A DNA stretch of 5,837 nucleotides from RI-92 sp037384645. Its GTDB lineage: Bacteria > Pseudomonadota > Gammaproteobacteria > UBA6429 > Thiohalophilaceae. Positions 1 through 5,837 of the stretch are shown here, piece after piece. Below the pieces are notes generated by a model. The model was not told where the DNA came from. It saw nothing but the letters and a program-made list of their open reading frames with translations, and made no database searches. The number at the start of each line of letters is the position of its first letter. Positions within the stretch are counted from its first letter, which is position 1. The stretch covers positions 1 through 5,837 of the forward strand of contig JARRNT010000083.1 of NCBI GenBank assembly GCA_037384645.1, given 5' to 3'. Made by a program: the position numbers and the translations under genes.

Positions 1-117
1 AGCCAGCCAGGGTTTGTGCACCACCAGTTTGACACAGGCCTCCCACAGGGTGTCACCACAGACCAGGGTTCCGTCCATATCTACGGCCAGCGGCAAACTT
101 GCTGCATGGTTATTCAT
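1..117 (-). CDS. HAD-superfamily phosphatase domain protein, N-terminal fragment (possibly HAD-UbiA prenyltransferase fusion)
   Basis: Only the first 39 residues are in the window; the gene continues past the left edge. The start at 117 is followed by the hydrophobic strand LPLAVDMDGTL (residues 8-18), the HAD motif I DxDGT. Asp13 would be the nucleophile and Asp15 the general acid/base. Next comes GDTLWEA (21-27), a cap-proximal pattern that I associate with proteins having an N-terminal HAD domain fused to a membrane UbiA-type prenyltransferase. The visible part ends in VHKPWLA, which also fits that group. The HAD assignment is seen directly. The UbiA fusion is inference, since no membrane segment is visible; a free-standing phosphoserine-phosphatase-like enzyme is the alternative. 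A weak AGGA lies about 14 bases upstream of the ATG, further than ideal. The gene is co-oriented with htpG but separated by about 200 bases with its own candidate promoter, so it is probably a separate unit. Confidence 0.8.
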   Translation of the reverse strand, partial: MNNHAASLPLAVDMDGTLVCGDTLWEACVKLVVHKPWLA

Positions 118-159
118 TAGATATTCAGAAATCCTGTTCCGATGGCCAACATCCAACGT

Positions 160-187
160 ATTCTATCTGACTGATCTGATAAGGCAA
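160..187 (-). promoter_or_regulatory. Candidate sigma-70 promoter for the HAD-domain gene
   Basis: On the minus strand, TTGCCT (187-182, 4 of 6 to TTGACA) is followed after 16 bases by TAGAAT (165-160, 5 of 6 to TATAAT). The predicted transcript start is near 152, giving a leader of about 35 bases before the ATG at 117. The spacer is one base short of optimal. This is a consensus match only and is unproven. Confidence 0.4.
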
Positions 188-282
188 ATCAGAAACGACT
201 GCGCATCCAGCGCAAGCCAGAAAGCGGAATACAGGATTCGTTAAAACACAGCTCTAGCCCGCAAACTTAATGGACATCGGCT

Positions 283-312
283 GGCAAGGGCGATGGTTAA
301 ACCGCCCTTGCC
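283..312 (-). terminator. GC-rich stem-loop after htpG, possible terminator
   Basis: A perfect 10-base-pair inverted repeat, GGCAAGGGCG (283-292) against CGCCCTTGCC (303-312), with a 10-base loop. It begins 8 bases past the htpG stop codon, the usual place for a transcript end. No T-run follows on the htpG strand (the next bases read AGCCGATGTC), so it is not a canonical intrinsic terminator. It may act as a weak or Rho-assisted terminator, or as a 3'-end stabiliser of the htpG mRNA. The loop contains a competing GGTT/AACC pairing. Confidence 0.5.
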
Positions 313-320
313 CGATTCGA

Positions 321-2213
321 TTATTTTGCCATCAATGCAAACAGGTCGTTCACGCGCTTGACGAAGGTTACCGGGTCTTCCAGTTGCCCACCTTCGCTGA
401 GCATGGCCTGGTCAAAAAGGATGTGGGTCCAGTCGGCGAAATGCTCACCCCCCGCTTCTTCCCGCAATCGCTTCACCAGCATGTGTTCGGGATTGATTTC
501 CAGGATTGGCTGGGTATCCGGCAAACTATGGCCTGCCTGTTTCAGCAGCTTTTGCATACTCACGGCCATGTCATGTTCTTCCACCACCAGGCATGAAGGG
601 GAATCCGTCAGACGGTGAGATATACGCACTTCCTTGACCTTGTCGCCAAGTTCGTCCTTCATCTTCTCGAGTAACTCCTTGTAATCCTTGCTCGCCTCTT
701 CGGCTTTCTTCTGCTCTTCCTTGTCCTCCAGTTTGCCCAGGTCTATCTCACCCTTGGCCACAGACACAAACTTCTTATCTGCATATTCATTGAGGAAGGA
801 CATCATCCACTCGTCAACCCGATCCGACATCAGCAGAACTTCAATGCCTTTTTTCTTGAACAGTTCCAGGTGCGGACTGTTCTTGACAGCATTAAAAGAC
901 TCCCCGGTGATGTAATAGATCTTGTCCTGCTCGGGCTGCATGCGGCCGATGTAATCGTCCAGCGAGACACTTTGCTCTTCACTGTTTGTATGGGTGGAAG
1001 CAAAGCGCAGGAGTTTGGCAATCTTGTCCTTGTTGGCGAAATCCTCACCCGGGCCTTCCTTGAGAACACGTCCGAATTCCTGCCAGACGGTCTTGTAATT
1101 GTCCGGTTCATCCCTGGCCATTTTCGCCAGCATATCCAGGATGCGCTTGACCGAGGCGCCACGAATGGTATCGATTTGCTTGTTGCGTTGCAGGATCTCA
1201 CGCGACACGTTAAGCGGCAGGTCGTCGGAATCCACCACCCCGCGCACAAAACGCAGGTAGTTGGGCATGAGTTGCTCGGCATCGTCCATGATGAATACGC
1301 GTTTCACATACAGCTTGATGCCATGACGACCGTCCCGGTCGAACAAATCGAACGGCGCTCGTTTGGGTAGATAGAACAAGGTAGTGTACGACTGAGTACC
1401 TTCGACATGATTGTGCAGCCAGGTCAACGGCTCGTCAAAATCATGGGCGACGTGTTTGTAGAACTCCTTGTATTCCTCGTCCTTGATTTCCGACTTGGGC
1501 CTGGCCCACAAGGCTGACGCCTTGTTTATCGTTTCATATTCCTCGCTTAGTTCACCCTTGTCATCCTGCTTGCGCATTTCGATGGGCAGGGAAATATGAT
1601 CGGAATATTTTTTGATAATATTCTGCAGGCGCCAGCTGTCGAGATATTCGTCCTCATCATCGCGCAGGTGCAGGGTCACGGTGGTCCCGCGTGGCTTGCG
1701 TTCGATGGTTTCGATGGTGTAATCGCCTTCACCGCTGGATTCCCAACGGACGCCTTCCTCTGCGCCAAGCCCGGCACGGCGGGTTTCGACGGTGACCTTG
1801 TCTGCAACAATAAATGCGGAATAAAAACCCACACCGAACTGGCCAATCATCGTGGCGTCCTTGGCCTGATCGCCGGTAAGCTTCTCCAGGAATTTGCGGG
1901 TGCCGGAGCTGGCGATAGTGCCGATGTTATCCATGACTTCCTGGCGGTTCATGCCGACGCCATTGTCGGTGATGCTGAGTGTCTTGTTGTCCTTGTCGTA
2001 ATCGATACGGAGTTTCAGCTCGAAATCATCCTCGTAGAGGTCGGCACTGGTGAGCGCTTCAAAGCGCAATTTGTCACAGGCATCCGAACCATTGGATATC
2101 AGCTCGCGCAGGAAGATTTCCTTGTTGGAATACAGCGAATGAATCATCAGGTGCAGCAGTTGCTTCACCTCGGTCTGAAAACTACGGGTCTCTTTCTGGG
2201 TGTCAACGCTCAT
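321..2213 (-). CDS. htpG: HtpG, bacterial Hsp90 molecular chaperone
   Basis: Cytosolic ATP-dependent Hsp90 chaperone that remodels client proteins as a homodimer, usually with DnaK. The protein is 630 residues, close to the 624 of E. coli HtpG. Visible GHKL ATPase motifs: LRELISNGSDACDKLR (35-50) with the presumed catalytic Glu37 and Mg-binding Asn41; DNGVGM (83-88) with nucleotide-contacting Asp83; GTIASSGT (98-105); the lid glycine loop GQFGVGFYSAF (124-134); and GTTVTLHL (176-183). The middle domain carries NVSREILQ (335-342), whose Arg338 matches the ATP-sensing arginine. The C-terminal dimerisation region follows, without the eukaryotic MEEVD tail, as expected in bacteria. A charged, probably helical stretch lies at about 494-528. 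The frame stays open upstream to a start at 2267, but I chose the ATG at 2213 because AGGAG sits 5 bases before it, the family begins here, and the earlier start lies upstream of the heat-shock -10 element. No disruption or missing key residue was seen. Confidence 0.98.
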   Translation of the reverse strand: MSVDTQKETRSFQTEVKQLLHLMIHSLYSNKEIFLRELISNGSDACDKLRFEALTSADLYEDDFELKLRIDYDKDNKTLSITDNGVGMNRQEVMDNIGTIASSGTRKFLEKLTGDQAKDATMIGQFGVGFYSAFIVADKVTVETRRAGLGAEEGVRWESSGEGDYTIETIERKPRGTTVTLHLRDDEDEYLDSWRLQNIIKKYSDHISLPIEMRKQDDKGELSEEYETINKASALWARPKSEIKDEEYKEFYKHVAHDFDEPLTWLHNHVEGTQSYTTLFYLPKRAPFDLFDRDGRHGIKLYVKRVFIMDDAEQLMPNYLRFVRGVVDSDDLPLNVSREILQRNKQIDTIRGASVKRILDMLAKMARDEPDNYKTVWQEFGRVLKEGPGEDFANKDKIAKLLRFASTHTNSEEQSVSLDDYIGRMQPEQDKIYYITGESFNAVKNSPHLELFKKKGIEVLLMSDRVDEWMMSFLNEYADKKFVSVAKGEIDLGKLEDKEEQKKAEEASKDYKELLEKMKDELGDKVKEVRISHRLTDSPSCLVVEEHDMAVSMQKLLKQAGHSLPDTQPILEINPEHMLVKRLREEAGGEHFADWTHILFDQAMLSEGGQLEDPVTFVKRVNDLFALMAK

Positions 2214-2218
2214 AGCGA

Positions 2219-2223
2219 CTCCT
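2219..2223 (-). promoter_or_regulatory. Ribosome binding site deciding the htpG start
   Basis: AGGAG on the minus strand, 5 bases before the ATG at 2213. It supports this start over the in-frame ATG at 2267, which would add 18 residues absent from the family. Confidence 0.8.
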
Positions 2224-2255
2224 GTTATTATGCTGTAACAAACTAATGAGGCTGA

Positions 2256-2284
2256 ACATGGGGACAAACCGGGTGCAATTCAAG
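2256..2284 (-). promoter_or_regulatory. Sigma-32 (RpoH) heat-shock promoter of htpG
   Basis: On the minus strand CTTGAA (2284-2279) is followed after 15 bases by CCCCATGT (2263-2256). Both elements match the RpoH consensus, CTTGAA and CCCCATnT, completely, and the bases before the -35 (GCACC) fit the extended C-rich form. Transcription should start near 2249, giving a leader of about 35 bases. The -35 element includes the ppsR stop codon (TGA, 2282-2280), so the promoter sits at the very end of the upstream gene. htpG is a classical RpoH regulon member in E. coli, which agrees with this call. Confidence 0.88.
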
Positions 2285-3104
2285 GGTGCAGGGTCCGGGT
2301 CGGGATACCCAGCTGCTGCAGCACACGGGTCGCGATTTCCTCCACCGACAGGCGGCTGACGTCGCATACCGGCAGCCGGTGCTGCCGATACAGGGCCTCG
2401 GCCTGGCGTACCTCGTGCTGGCACTGAGCCAGGGAGGCGTAGACCGTGCCCCGCCGCCGTTCCTCACGGATATTGTGCAGGCGTTCGGGCAGAATGGTCA
2501 GGGCAAACAATTTATCCTTAAACGACTGTATTGGCCGGGGTAGCTCCCCGCTGTCAAGGTCCTCCTCTACCAGGGGAAAATTGGCGACATACAGGCCATA
2601 CTGCATGGCCAGATACACCGAGGTTGGTGTCTTACCCGAGCGCGACACGCCGATCAGAATGATGTCGGCGCGGTCATAATGGGAGAGCACACCGCCATCG
2701 TCATGCAGCAGGGCAAATGTCACTGCATCCATACGTTGCTTATAAGTGTCCTGTGCCCCCTGGCCATGGGTCAGGCCGATCCCCGGCACGGCCTGCTGGC
2801 CCAGAATTTCCTCCAGCGGGGTCAAAAATGCCCCCATCGCGTCCAGCACATGCGCGTTGGCCTCCTGCAACCGGGCGCGCAAGGGGCCACTGACCAAAGT
2901 ACCCAGGACAATGGGTCTGTTGCCCGACTGCGCCGAGACGGCATCAATCTGCTGACAGACATCGGCGACTTTTTCCACCGTATCGACATAGCGCAGGGTG
3001 GTAATATCAAAATTGATATCGGGAAACTGGCTCAACAGACTCTGGGCAAGACGTTCGGCGGTGATGCCGGTACTGTCAGACACCAGAAAGACATCATATT
3101 TCAT
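2280..3104 (-). CDS. ppsR: PpsR, PEP synthase regulatory kinase/pyrophosphorylase (DUF299 family)
   Basis: Cytosolic bifunctional enzyme that inactivates PEP synthase by ADP-dependent phosphorylation of a threonine near its catalytic histidine, and reactivates it by phosphate-dependent removal that releases pyrophosphate. The protein is 274 residues against about 277 for E. coli PpsR. Seen in the sequence: the N-terminal SDSTGITAE (9-17), FALLHDDGG (130-138), the family P-loop GVSRSGKTPTS (152-162) with Lys158, the following YLAMQYG (164-170), LTILPERL (202-209), IREERR (212-217), YASL..C (222-228) and the C-terminal SVEEIATRVL (253-262). The open frame reaches back to 3197, but that would overlap the ppsA start. 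The ATG at 3104 gives the family N-terminus and has a modest AAGAG 9 bases upstream. The gene is divergent from its target ppsA, as in many gammaproteobacteria. htpG follows after 66 bases with no terminator visible between them. Confidence 0.96.
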   Translation of the reverse strand: MKYDVFLVSDSTGITAERLAQSLLSQFPDINFDITTLRYVDTVEKVADVCQQIDAVSAQSGNRPIVLGTLVSGPLRARLQEANAHVLDAMGAFLTPLEEILGQQAVPGIGLTHGQGAQDTYKQRMDAVTFALLHDDGGVLSHYDRADIILIGVSRSGKTPTSVYLAMQYGLYVANFPLVEEDLDSGELPRPIQSFKDKLFALTILPERLHNIREERRRGTVYASLAQCQHEVRQAEALYRQHRLPVCDVSRLSVEEIATRVLQQLGIPTRTLHP

Positions 3105-3131
3105 ATTTCTGTGCTCTTGATCAAAACTCAC

Positions 3132-3160
3132 TTTAATCAGTGTAGTGTATGCAGTATAAA
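3132..3160 (+). promoter_or_regulatory. Candidate ppsA promoter
   Basis: TTTAAT (3132-3137, 3 of 6 to the -35 consensus), a 17-base spacer, then TATAAA (3155-3160, 5 of 6 to the -10 consensus). Transcription would start near 3167, leaving a leader of about 29 bases before the ATG at 3196. The weak -35 suggests dependence on an activator. A small inverted repeat, CACT-6 bases-AGTG (3129-3142), overlaps the -35. I could not recognise a Cra (FruR) operator. Confidence 0.4.
3153..3158 (-). promoter_or_regulatory. Possible ppsR -10 element overlapping the ppsA -10
   Basis: The minus strand reads TATACT (3158-3153), 5 of 6 to the -10 consensus, sharing four base pairs with the plus-strand TATAAA of ppsA. 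At 17-base spacing the -35 position reads GCTTAC, a poor match, so this is tentative. Transcription would start near 3146, about 42 bases before the ppsR ATG. Confidence 0.25.
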
Positions 3161-3182
3161 CTTGTACCAGGGCCAGTAAGCG

Positions 3183-3187
3183 AAGGA
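3183..3187 (+). promoter_or_regulatory. Ribosome binding site deciding the ppsA start
   Basis: AAGGA lies 8 bases before the ATG at 3196. The other in-frame ATG, at 3187, overlaps this motif and has no ribosome binding site at a workable distance, so the start at 3196 is preferred. Confidence 0.75.
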
Positions 3188-3195
3188 TGATCAGC

Positions 3196-5571
3196 ATGTC
3201 TCGTTATATCCAATGGTTTGAACACCTCGGAATCCACAATGTAGACCAGGTAGGCGGTAAGAACGCCTCGCTGGGTGAAATGATCCAGGGTCTCGCCAGC
3301 GAAGATGTCCGCGTACCTGGTGGATTTGCCACCACTGCCGATGCCTATCGCGATTTTCTCGCCCATGAAGGGCTGGCGGAACGCATCTATACTCGCCTCG
3401 ACGAGCTGGATGTGAATGATGTGGCTGCACTCAGCGCAGCCGGCCGCGATATACGCGCCTGGATAGTGGCCCTGCCCTTTCCCCCGGAACTGGAGGAGGA
3501 GATCCGTACGAACTACCGGGATCTGGTCAAACGTTACGGCGACCAGGCCTCTTTCGCGGTGCGTTCCTCGGCCACGGCCGAAGACCTGCCCCAGGCCTCT
3601 TTCGCCGGCCAGCAGGAAACCTACCTTAACATTAAAGGTGAAGAACACCTGCTGCATGCCATCAAGGACGTCTTTGCCTCCTTATTTAATGACCGTGCTA
3701 TCGCCTATCGTGAACACCAGCATTTCGATCATCGGCAGGTGGCGTTGTCCGCCGGGATACAGAAGATGGTACGCAGCGACCTGGCCGCCAGTGGCGTCAT
3801 GTTCTCCATCGATACCGAATCCGGCTTTCGCGACGTGGTCTTTGTCACCAGCGCCTACGGTCTGGGTGAAACCGTCGTCCAGGGTGCGGTCAACCCCGAT
3901 GAGTTTTATGTGCACAAACCGATACTGGCGCAAGGCAAGCACGCCATCCTGTCGCGCAACCTGGGGGCCAAGGCGATTCGCATGGTCTACAACGACAAAC
4001 CCGATCAGAACGAGGCCACCGTCACGCTCGATGTCGACGCCGAACACCAGCAACGTTTCTCGCTCAGCGACGAGGAAGTCCTGGAACTGGCCCGCATCGC
4101 GGTCAAGATCGAACAGCATTACGGCCGGCCCATGGATATCGAATGGGCCAAGGACGGTCAGGATAACCAGCTCTACGTGGTCCAGGCACGTCCGGAAACC
4201 GTCAAGAGTCAGGACAATCAGCAGGTACTGCAACACTATGACCTGCCAAACCCCGGCGAAGTCATCGTGACTGGACGCAGCATCGGTCAGCGTATCGGTG
4301 CCGGCAAGGCCCGGGTGATCATGAATGTCAGTGAAATCAATAAAGTCGAATCAGGCGACGTGCTGGTCACCGACATGACCGATCCGGACTGGGAACCCAT
4401 TATGAAACGTGCGGCCGCGATCGTGACCAACCGTGGCGGGCGTACCTGCCATGCGGCCATTATCGCCCGTGAACTGGGTATCCCCGCAATCGTCGGCTGT
4501 GGTGACGCTACCGACAAAATCCCGGAAGGTCAGGACGTGACCGTCAGTTGTGCGAGCGGTGAAACCGGCTACGTGTACAAGGACAAACTGGAGTTTCACA
4601 TCCGCGAGGTCAATCTGGACAAGATGCCCGATATACCGTTCAAGTTGATGCTCAACGTGGGGACACCCGACCGCGCCTTCAGCTTCCAGTTTCTACCCAA
4701 CGCCGGTATCGGCCTGGCCCGCCTGGAATTCATTATTAATCGCATGATCGGCATTCACCCGCTGGCCCTGCTGAATTACGCTGACCAGGAAGCCGAGGTC
4801 AAGCGTGAAATCGATTTACGCATCGCCGGCTATGCCGATCCGGTCAGTTTTTTCATCGACAAACTCAGTGAAGGCATCGCCACCCTGGGCGCCGCGTTTT
4901 ACCCCAAGCCGGTGATCGTGCGCATGTCGGACTTCAAGTCCAACGAATACGCCAACCTGCTTGGCGGAGACCGTTACGAGCCACACGAGGAAAACCCCAT
5001 GCTCGGTTTCCGCGGCGCCTCCCGTTATATCAGTGAGATGTTCCAGCCCTGTTTCGAACTGGAGTGTGCCGCCTTTAAAAAGGTACGCAACGAGATGGGA
5101 CTCACCAATATCGAAATCATGATCCCGTTTGTCCGTACCGTGGAAGAAGGCAAGGCAGTAATCCGTCTACTGGAACAAAACGGTCTGCGTCGCGGCGAAA
5201 ACGACCTCAAGATCATCATGATGTGTGAAATTCCATCCAACGCCCTGCTGGCCGATGCTTTCCTGGATCACTTCGACGGCTTTTCCATTGGCTCCAACGA
5301 CCTGACTCAACTCACTCTCGGGCTCGACCGCGACTCCGAACTGGTTGCCTCGTCGTTTGATGAACGCAACGAGGCGGTCAAAAAACTGCTGGCCATGGCT
5401 ATCCAGGCCTGTCGCGAGAGAAATAAATATATTGGTATCTGCGGCCAGGGCCCATCCGATCATCCCGACCTGGCGGAGTGGCTGGTACAGCAAAATATCG
5501 AGAGCGTATCTCTGAATCCGGATACGGTAGTACAGACGTGGATGTATCTGGCGGAGAATTTGAAGTCTTGA
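3196..5571 (+). CDS. ppsA: Phosphoenolpyruvate synthase (pyruvate, water dikinase)
   Basis: Cytosolic enzyme converting pyruvate, ATP and water to phosphoenolpyruvate, AMP and phosphate, the gluconeogenic entry step from pyruvate. The protein is 791 residues, against 792 in E. coli. The domain order is the standard one. An N-terminal ATP-binding domain (about 10-335) carries VGGKNASLGEM (19-29), FAVRSSATAEDLPQASFAGQ (120-139) and YVVQARPET (327-335). The swivelling phosphohistidine domain (about 350-460) carries GGRTCHAAIIARELGIP (414-430), with phospho-acceptor His419. The C-terminal PEP/pyruvate TIM barrel (about 480-791) carries RMSDFKSNEY (576-585), PMLGFRGASRY (601-611), GSNDLTQ (699-705) and GICGQGPSDHP (747-757), with presumed catalytic Cys749. 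Thr417 matches the threonine that PpsR phosphorylates, so this enzyme should be controlled by the divergently encoded PpsR. No truncation or missing active-site residue was found. The family is related to PPDK and enzyme I, but length and motifs favour PEP synthase. Confidence 0.98.
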   Translation: MSRYIQWFEHLGIHNVDQVGGKNASLGEMIQGLASEDVRVPGGFATTADAYRDFLAHEGLAERIYTRLDELDVNDVAALSAAGRDIRAWIVALPFPPELEEEIRTNYRDLVKRYGDQASFAVRSSATAEDLPQASFAGQQETYLNIKGEEHLLHAIKDVFASLFNDRAIAYREHQHFDHRQVALSAGIQKMVRSDLAASGVMFSIDTESGFRDVVFVTSAYGLGETVVQGAVNPDEFYVHKPILAQGKHAILSRNLGAKAIRMVYNDKPDQNEATVTLDVDAEHQQRFSLSDEEVLELARIAVKIEQHYGRPMDIEWAKDGQDNQLYVVQARPETVKSQDNQQVLQHYDLPNPGEVIVTGRSIGQRIGAGKARVIMNVSEINKVESGDVLVTDMTDPDWEPIMKRAAAIVTNRGGRTCHAAIIARELGIPAIVGCGDATDKIPEGQDVTVSCASGETGYVYKDKLEFHIREVNLDKMPDIPFKLMLNVGTPDRAFSFQFLPNAGIGLARLEFIINRMIGIHPLALLNYADQEAEVKREIDLRIAGYADPVSFFIDKLSEGIATLGAAFYPKPVIVRMSDFKSNEYANLLGGDRYEPHEENPMLGFRGASRYISEMFQPCFELECAAFKKVRNEMGLTNIEIMIPFVRTVEEGKAVIRLLEQNGLRRGENDLKIIMMCEIPSNALLADAFLDHFDGFSIGSNDLTQLTLGLDRDSELVASSFDERNEAVKKLLAMAIQACRERNKYIGICGQGPSDHPDLAEWLVQQNIESVSLNPDTVVQTWMYLAENLKS

Positions 5572-5580
5572 TTGAGTATT

Positions 5581-5601
5581 TTCGCCCTCACTGAGGGCGA
5601 A
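5581..5601 (+). terminator. Likely ppsA terminator hairpin
   Basis: Inverted repeat TTCGCCCTC (5581-5589) against GAGGGCGAA (5593-5601), a GC-rich 9-pair stem with a three-base loop, starting 9 bases after the ppsA stop. The bases that follow (GTACTTTCTTTG) are T-rich but not a clean T-run, and they form the left arm of the next hairpin. Termination is plausible but may be incomplete. Confidence 0.6.
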
Positions 5602-5640
5602 GTACTTTCTTTGTGCGAACAAAGAAAGTACCCAAAGAAA
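5602..5640. repeat. Perfect 12-bp hairpin with AAAGAAA-type motif, probable dispersed intergenic repeat
   Basis: GTACTTTCTTTG (5602-5613) pairs perfectly with CAAAGAAAGTAC (5620-5631) around the six-base loop TGCGAA, and abuts the preceding terminator stem with no spacing. It is followed by CCAAAGAAA (5632-5640), which repeats the CAAAGAAA of the right arm. From memory, similar CTTTCTTTG...CAAAGAAAGTA-CCAAAGAAA blocks recur between genes in many gammaproteobacterial genomes. Only one copy is in this window, so the dispersed nature is recall, not observation. Confidence 0.5.
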
Positions 5641-5800
5641 ATCGCCCCCGATTGCTGTGCGTTCGTGGTTTATTCATTCCGAATGGTTTTACCCTCATGC
5701 CGGCAACCAACAGGCTCGCGTTGAAACAGCGCAGATTGCGACTTCGGTGCGATCAGAATCACGATAATCTGCTCGTGACAAATCCAATTTTCCTTCCCCA
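5641..5800. other. Non-coding stretch with no recognised gene
   Basis: I see no credible protein or RNA gene here. A frame that opens with GTG at 5613 and reads through to 5822 (69 codons) has no family resemblance, starts inside the hairpin and ends in the right-edge terminator, so I do not call it. An imperfect inverted repeat, CAGATT (5732-5737) and AATCTG (5766-5771), is present but has a 28-base interior without a clear continuation of the stem. Confidence 0.5.
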
Positions 5801-5803
5801 TAA

Positions 5804-5833
5804 AAAAACACCCGCCAAATAGCGAGTGTTTTT
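5804..5833. terminator. Bidirectional intrinsic terminator at the right edge
   Basis: AAAAACAC (5804-5811) pairs with GTGTTTTT (5826-5833). After a C/A mismatch, CGC (5813-5815) pairs with GCG (5822-5824), and the loop is CAAATA. Read on the plus strand it ends in five T; read on the minus strand it ends in seven T (5808-5802). The minus orientation is the stronger, which suggests it mainly ends a leftward gene lying beyond the right edge, while also stopping read-through from ppsA. Confidence 0.75.
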
Positions 5834-5837
5834 CAAC

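Noticed and set aside
176..192. Small inverted repeat CTGAT-7 bases-ATCAG as a possible operator
   Set aside because: Only five base pairs per arm, near a direct CTGAT repeat; expected by chance at this length.
14..244. Plus-strand frame of 76 codons at the left edge
   Set aside because: It overlaps antisense to the conserved HAD motif and runs through the promoter gap; nothing supports it as a gene.
1596..2246. A 216-codon plus-strand open frame opposite the 5' part of htpG
   Set aside because: It lies antisense to well-conserved HtpG codons, has no recognisable family, and is explained by the codon bias of the real gene on the other strand.
2214..2267. Eighteen-residue N-terminal extension of HtpG
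   Set aside because: It would start upstream of the heat-shock -10 element, so the main transcript could not encode it, and a well-spaced AGGAG supports the inner ATG.
3133..3657. Minus-strand frame of 174 codons opposite the start of ppsA
   Set aside because: It covers the divergent promoter region and conserved ppsA codons, has no family resemblance, and is an antisense shadow.
3682..4236. Minus-strand frame of 184 codons inside ppsA
   Set aside because: It is antisense to the conserved ATP-binding domain of PpsA, with no recognisable protein features.
5613..5822. Plus-strand frame of 69 codons after ppsA
   Set aside because: It starts at a GTG inside a hairpin, has no ribosome binding site or family resemblance, and ends within a terminator stem.

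Overview
This window looks like ordinary chromosomal DNA of a gammaproteobacterium with moderate-to-high GC. The evidence is the close match of HtpG, PpsR and PpsA to the enterobacterial/gammaproteobacterial forms of these proteins, the divergent ppsR/ppsA pairing, and an Escherichia coli-like heat-shock (sigma-32) promoter. I see no phage, transposon, CRISPR or defence genes, and no previously undescribed system. The genus cannot be fixed from sequence reading alone.

Layout, left to right. (1) Positions 1-117, minus strand: the first 39 codons of a HAD-type phosphatase domain protein that runs off the left edge, probably a HAD-UbiA prenyltransferase fusion. (2) Positions 118-320: a gap holding a plausible promoter for that gene and a GC-rich stem-loop just past the htpG stop. 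(3) Positions 321-2213, minus: htpG, the bacterial Hsp90 chaperone. (4) Positions 2214-2279: a short gap with a near-perfect sigma-32 promoter for htpG, whose -35 element overlaps the ppsR stop codon. (5) Positions 2280-3104, minus: ppsR, the kinase/pyrophosphorylase that controls PEP synthase. (6) Positions 3105-3195: the divergent control region between ppsR and ppsA. (7) Positions 3196-5571, plus: ppsA, phosphoenolpyruvate synthase. (8) Positions 5572-5837: no gene; two abutting hairpins after ppsA (one a likely terminator, the other resembling a dispersed repeat) and a bidirectional terminator at the right edge.

How the genes work together. PpsA makes phosphoenolpyruvate from pyruvate and ATP, the entry step to gluconeogenesis from three-carbon compounds. 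PpsR switches PpsA off and on by phosphorylating and dephosphorylating a threonine two residues before the catalytic histidine, and both residues are present here (Thr417 and His419). htpG lies directly downstream of ppsR on the same strand but carries its own heat-shock promoter, so it is probably an independent stress-induced unit that may also receive read-through from ppsR.

For htpG, ppsR and ppsA the longest open frame starts too early. I moved the starts inward on ribosome-binding-site spacing, promoter position and family alignment from memory.
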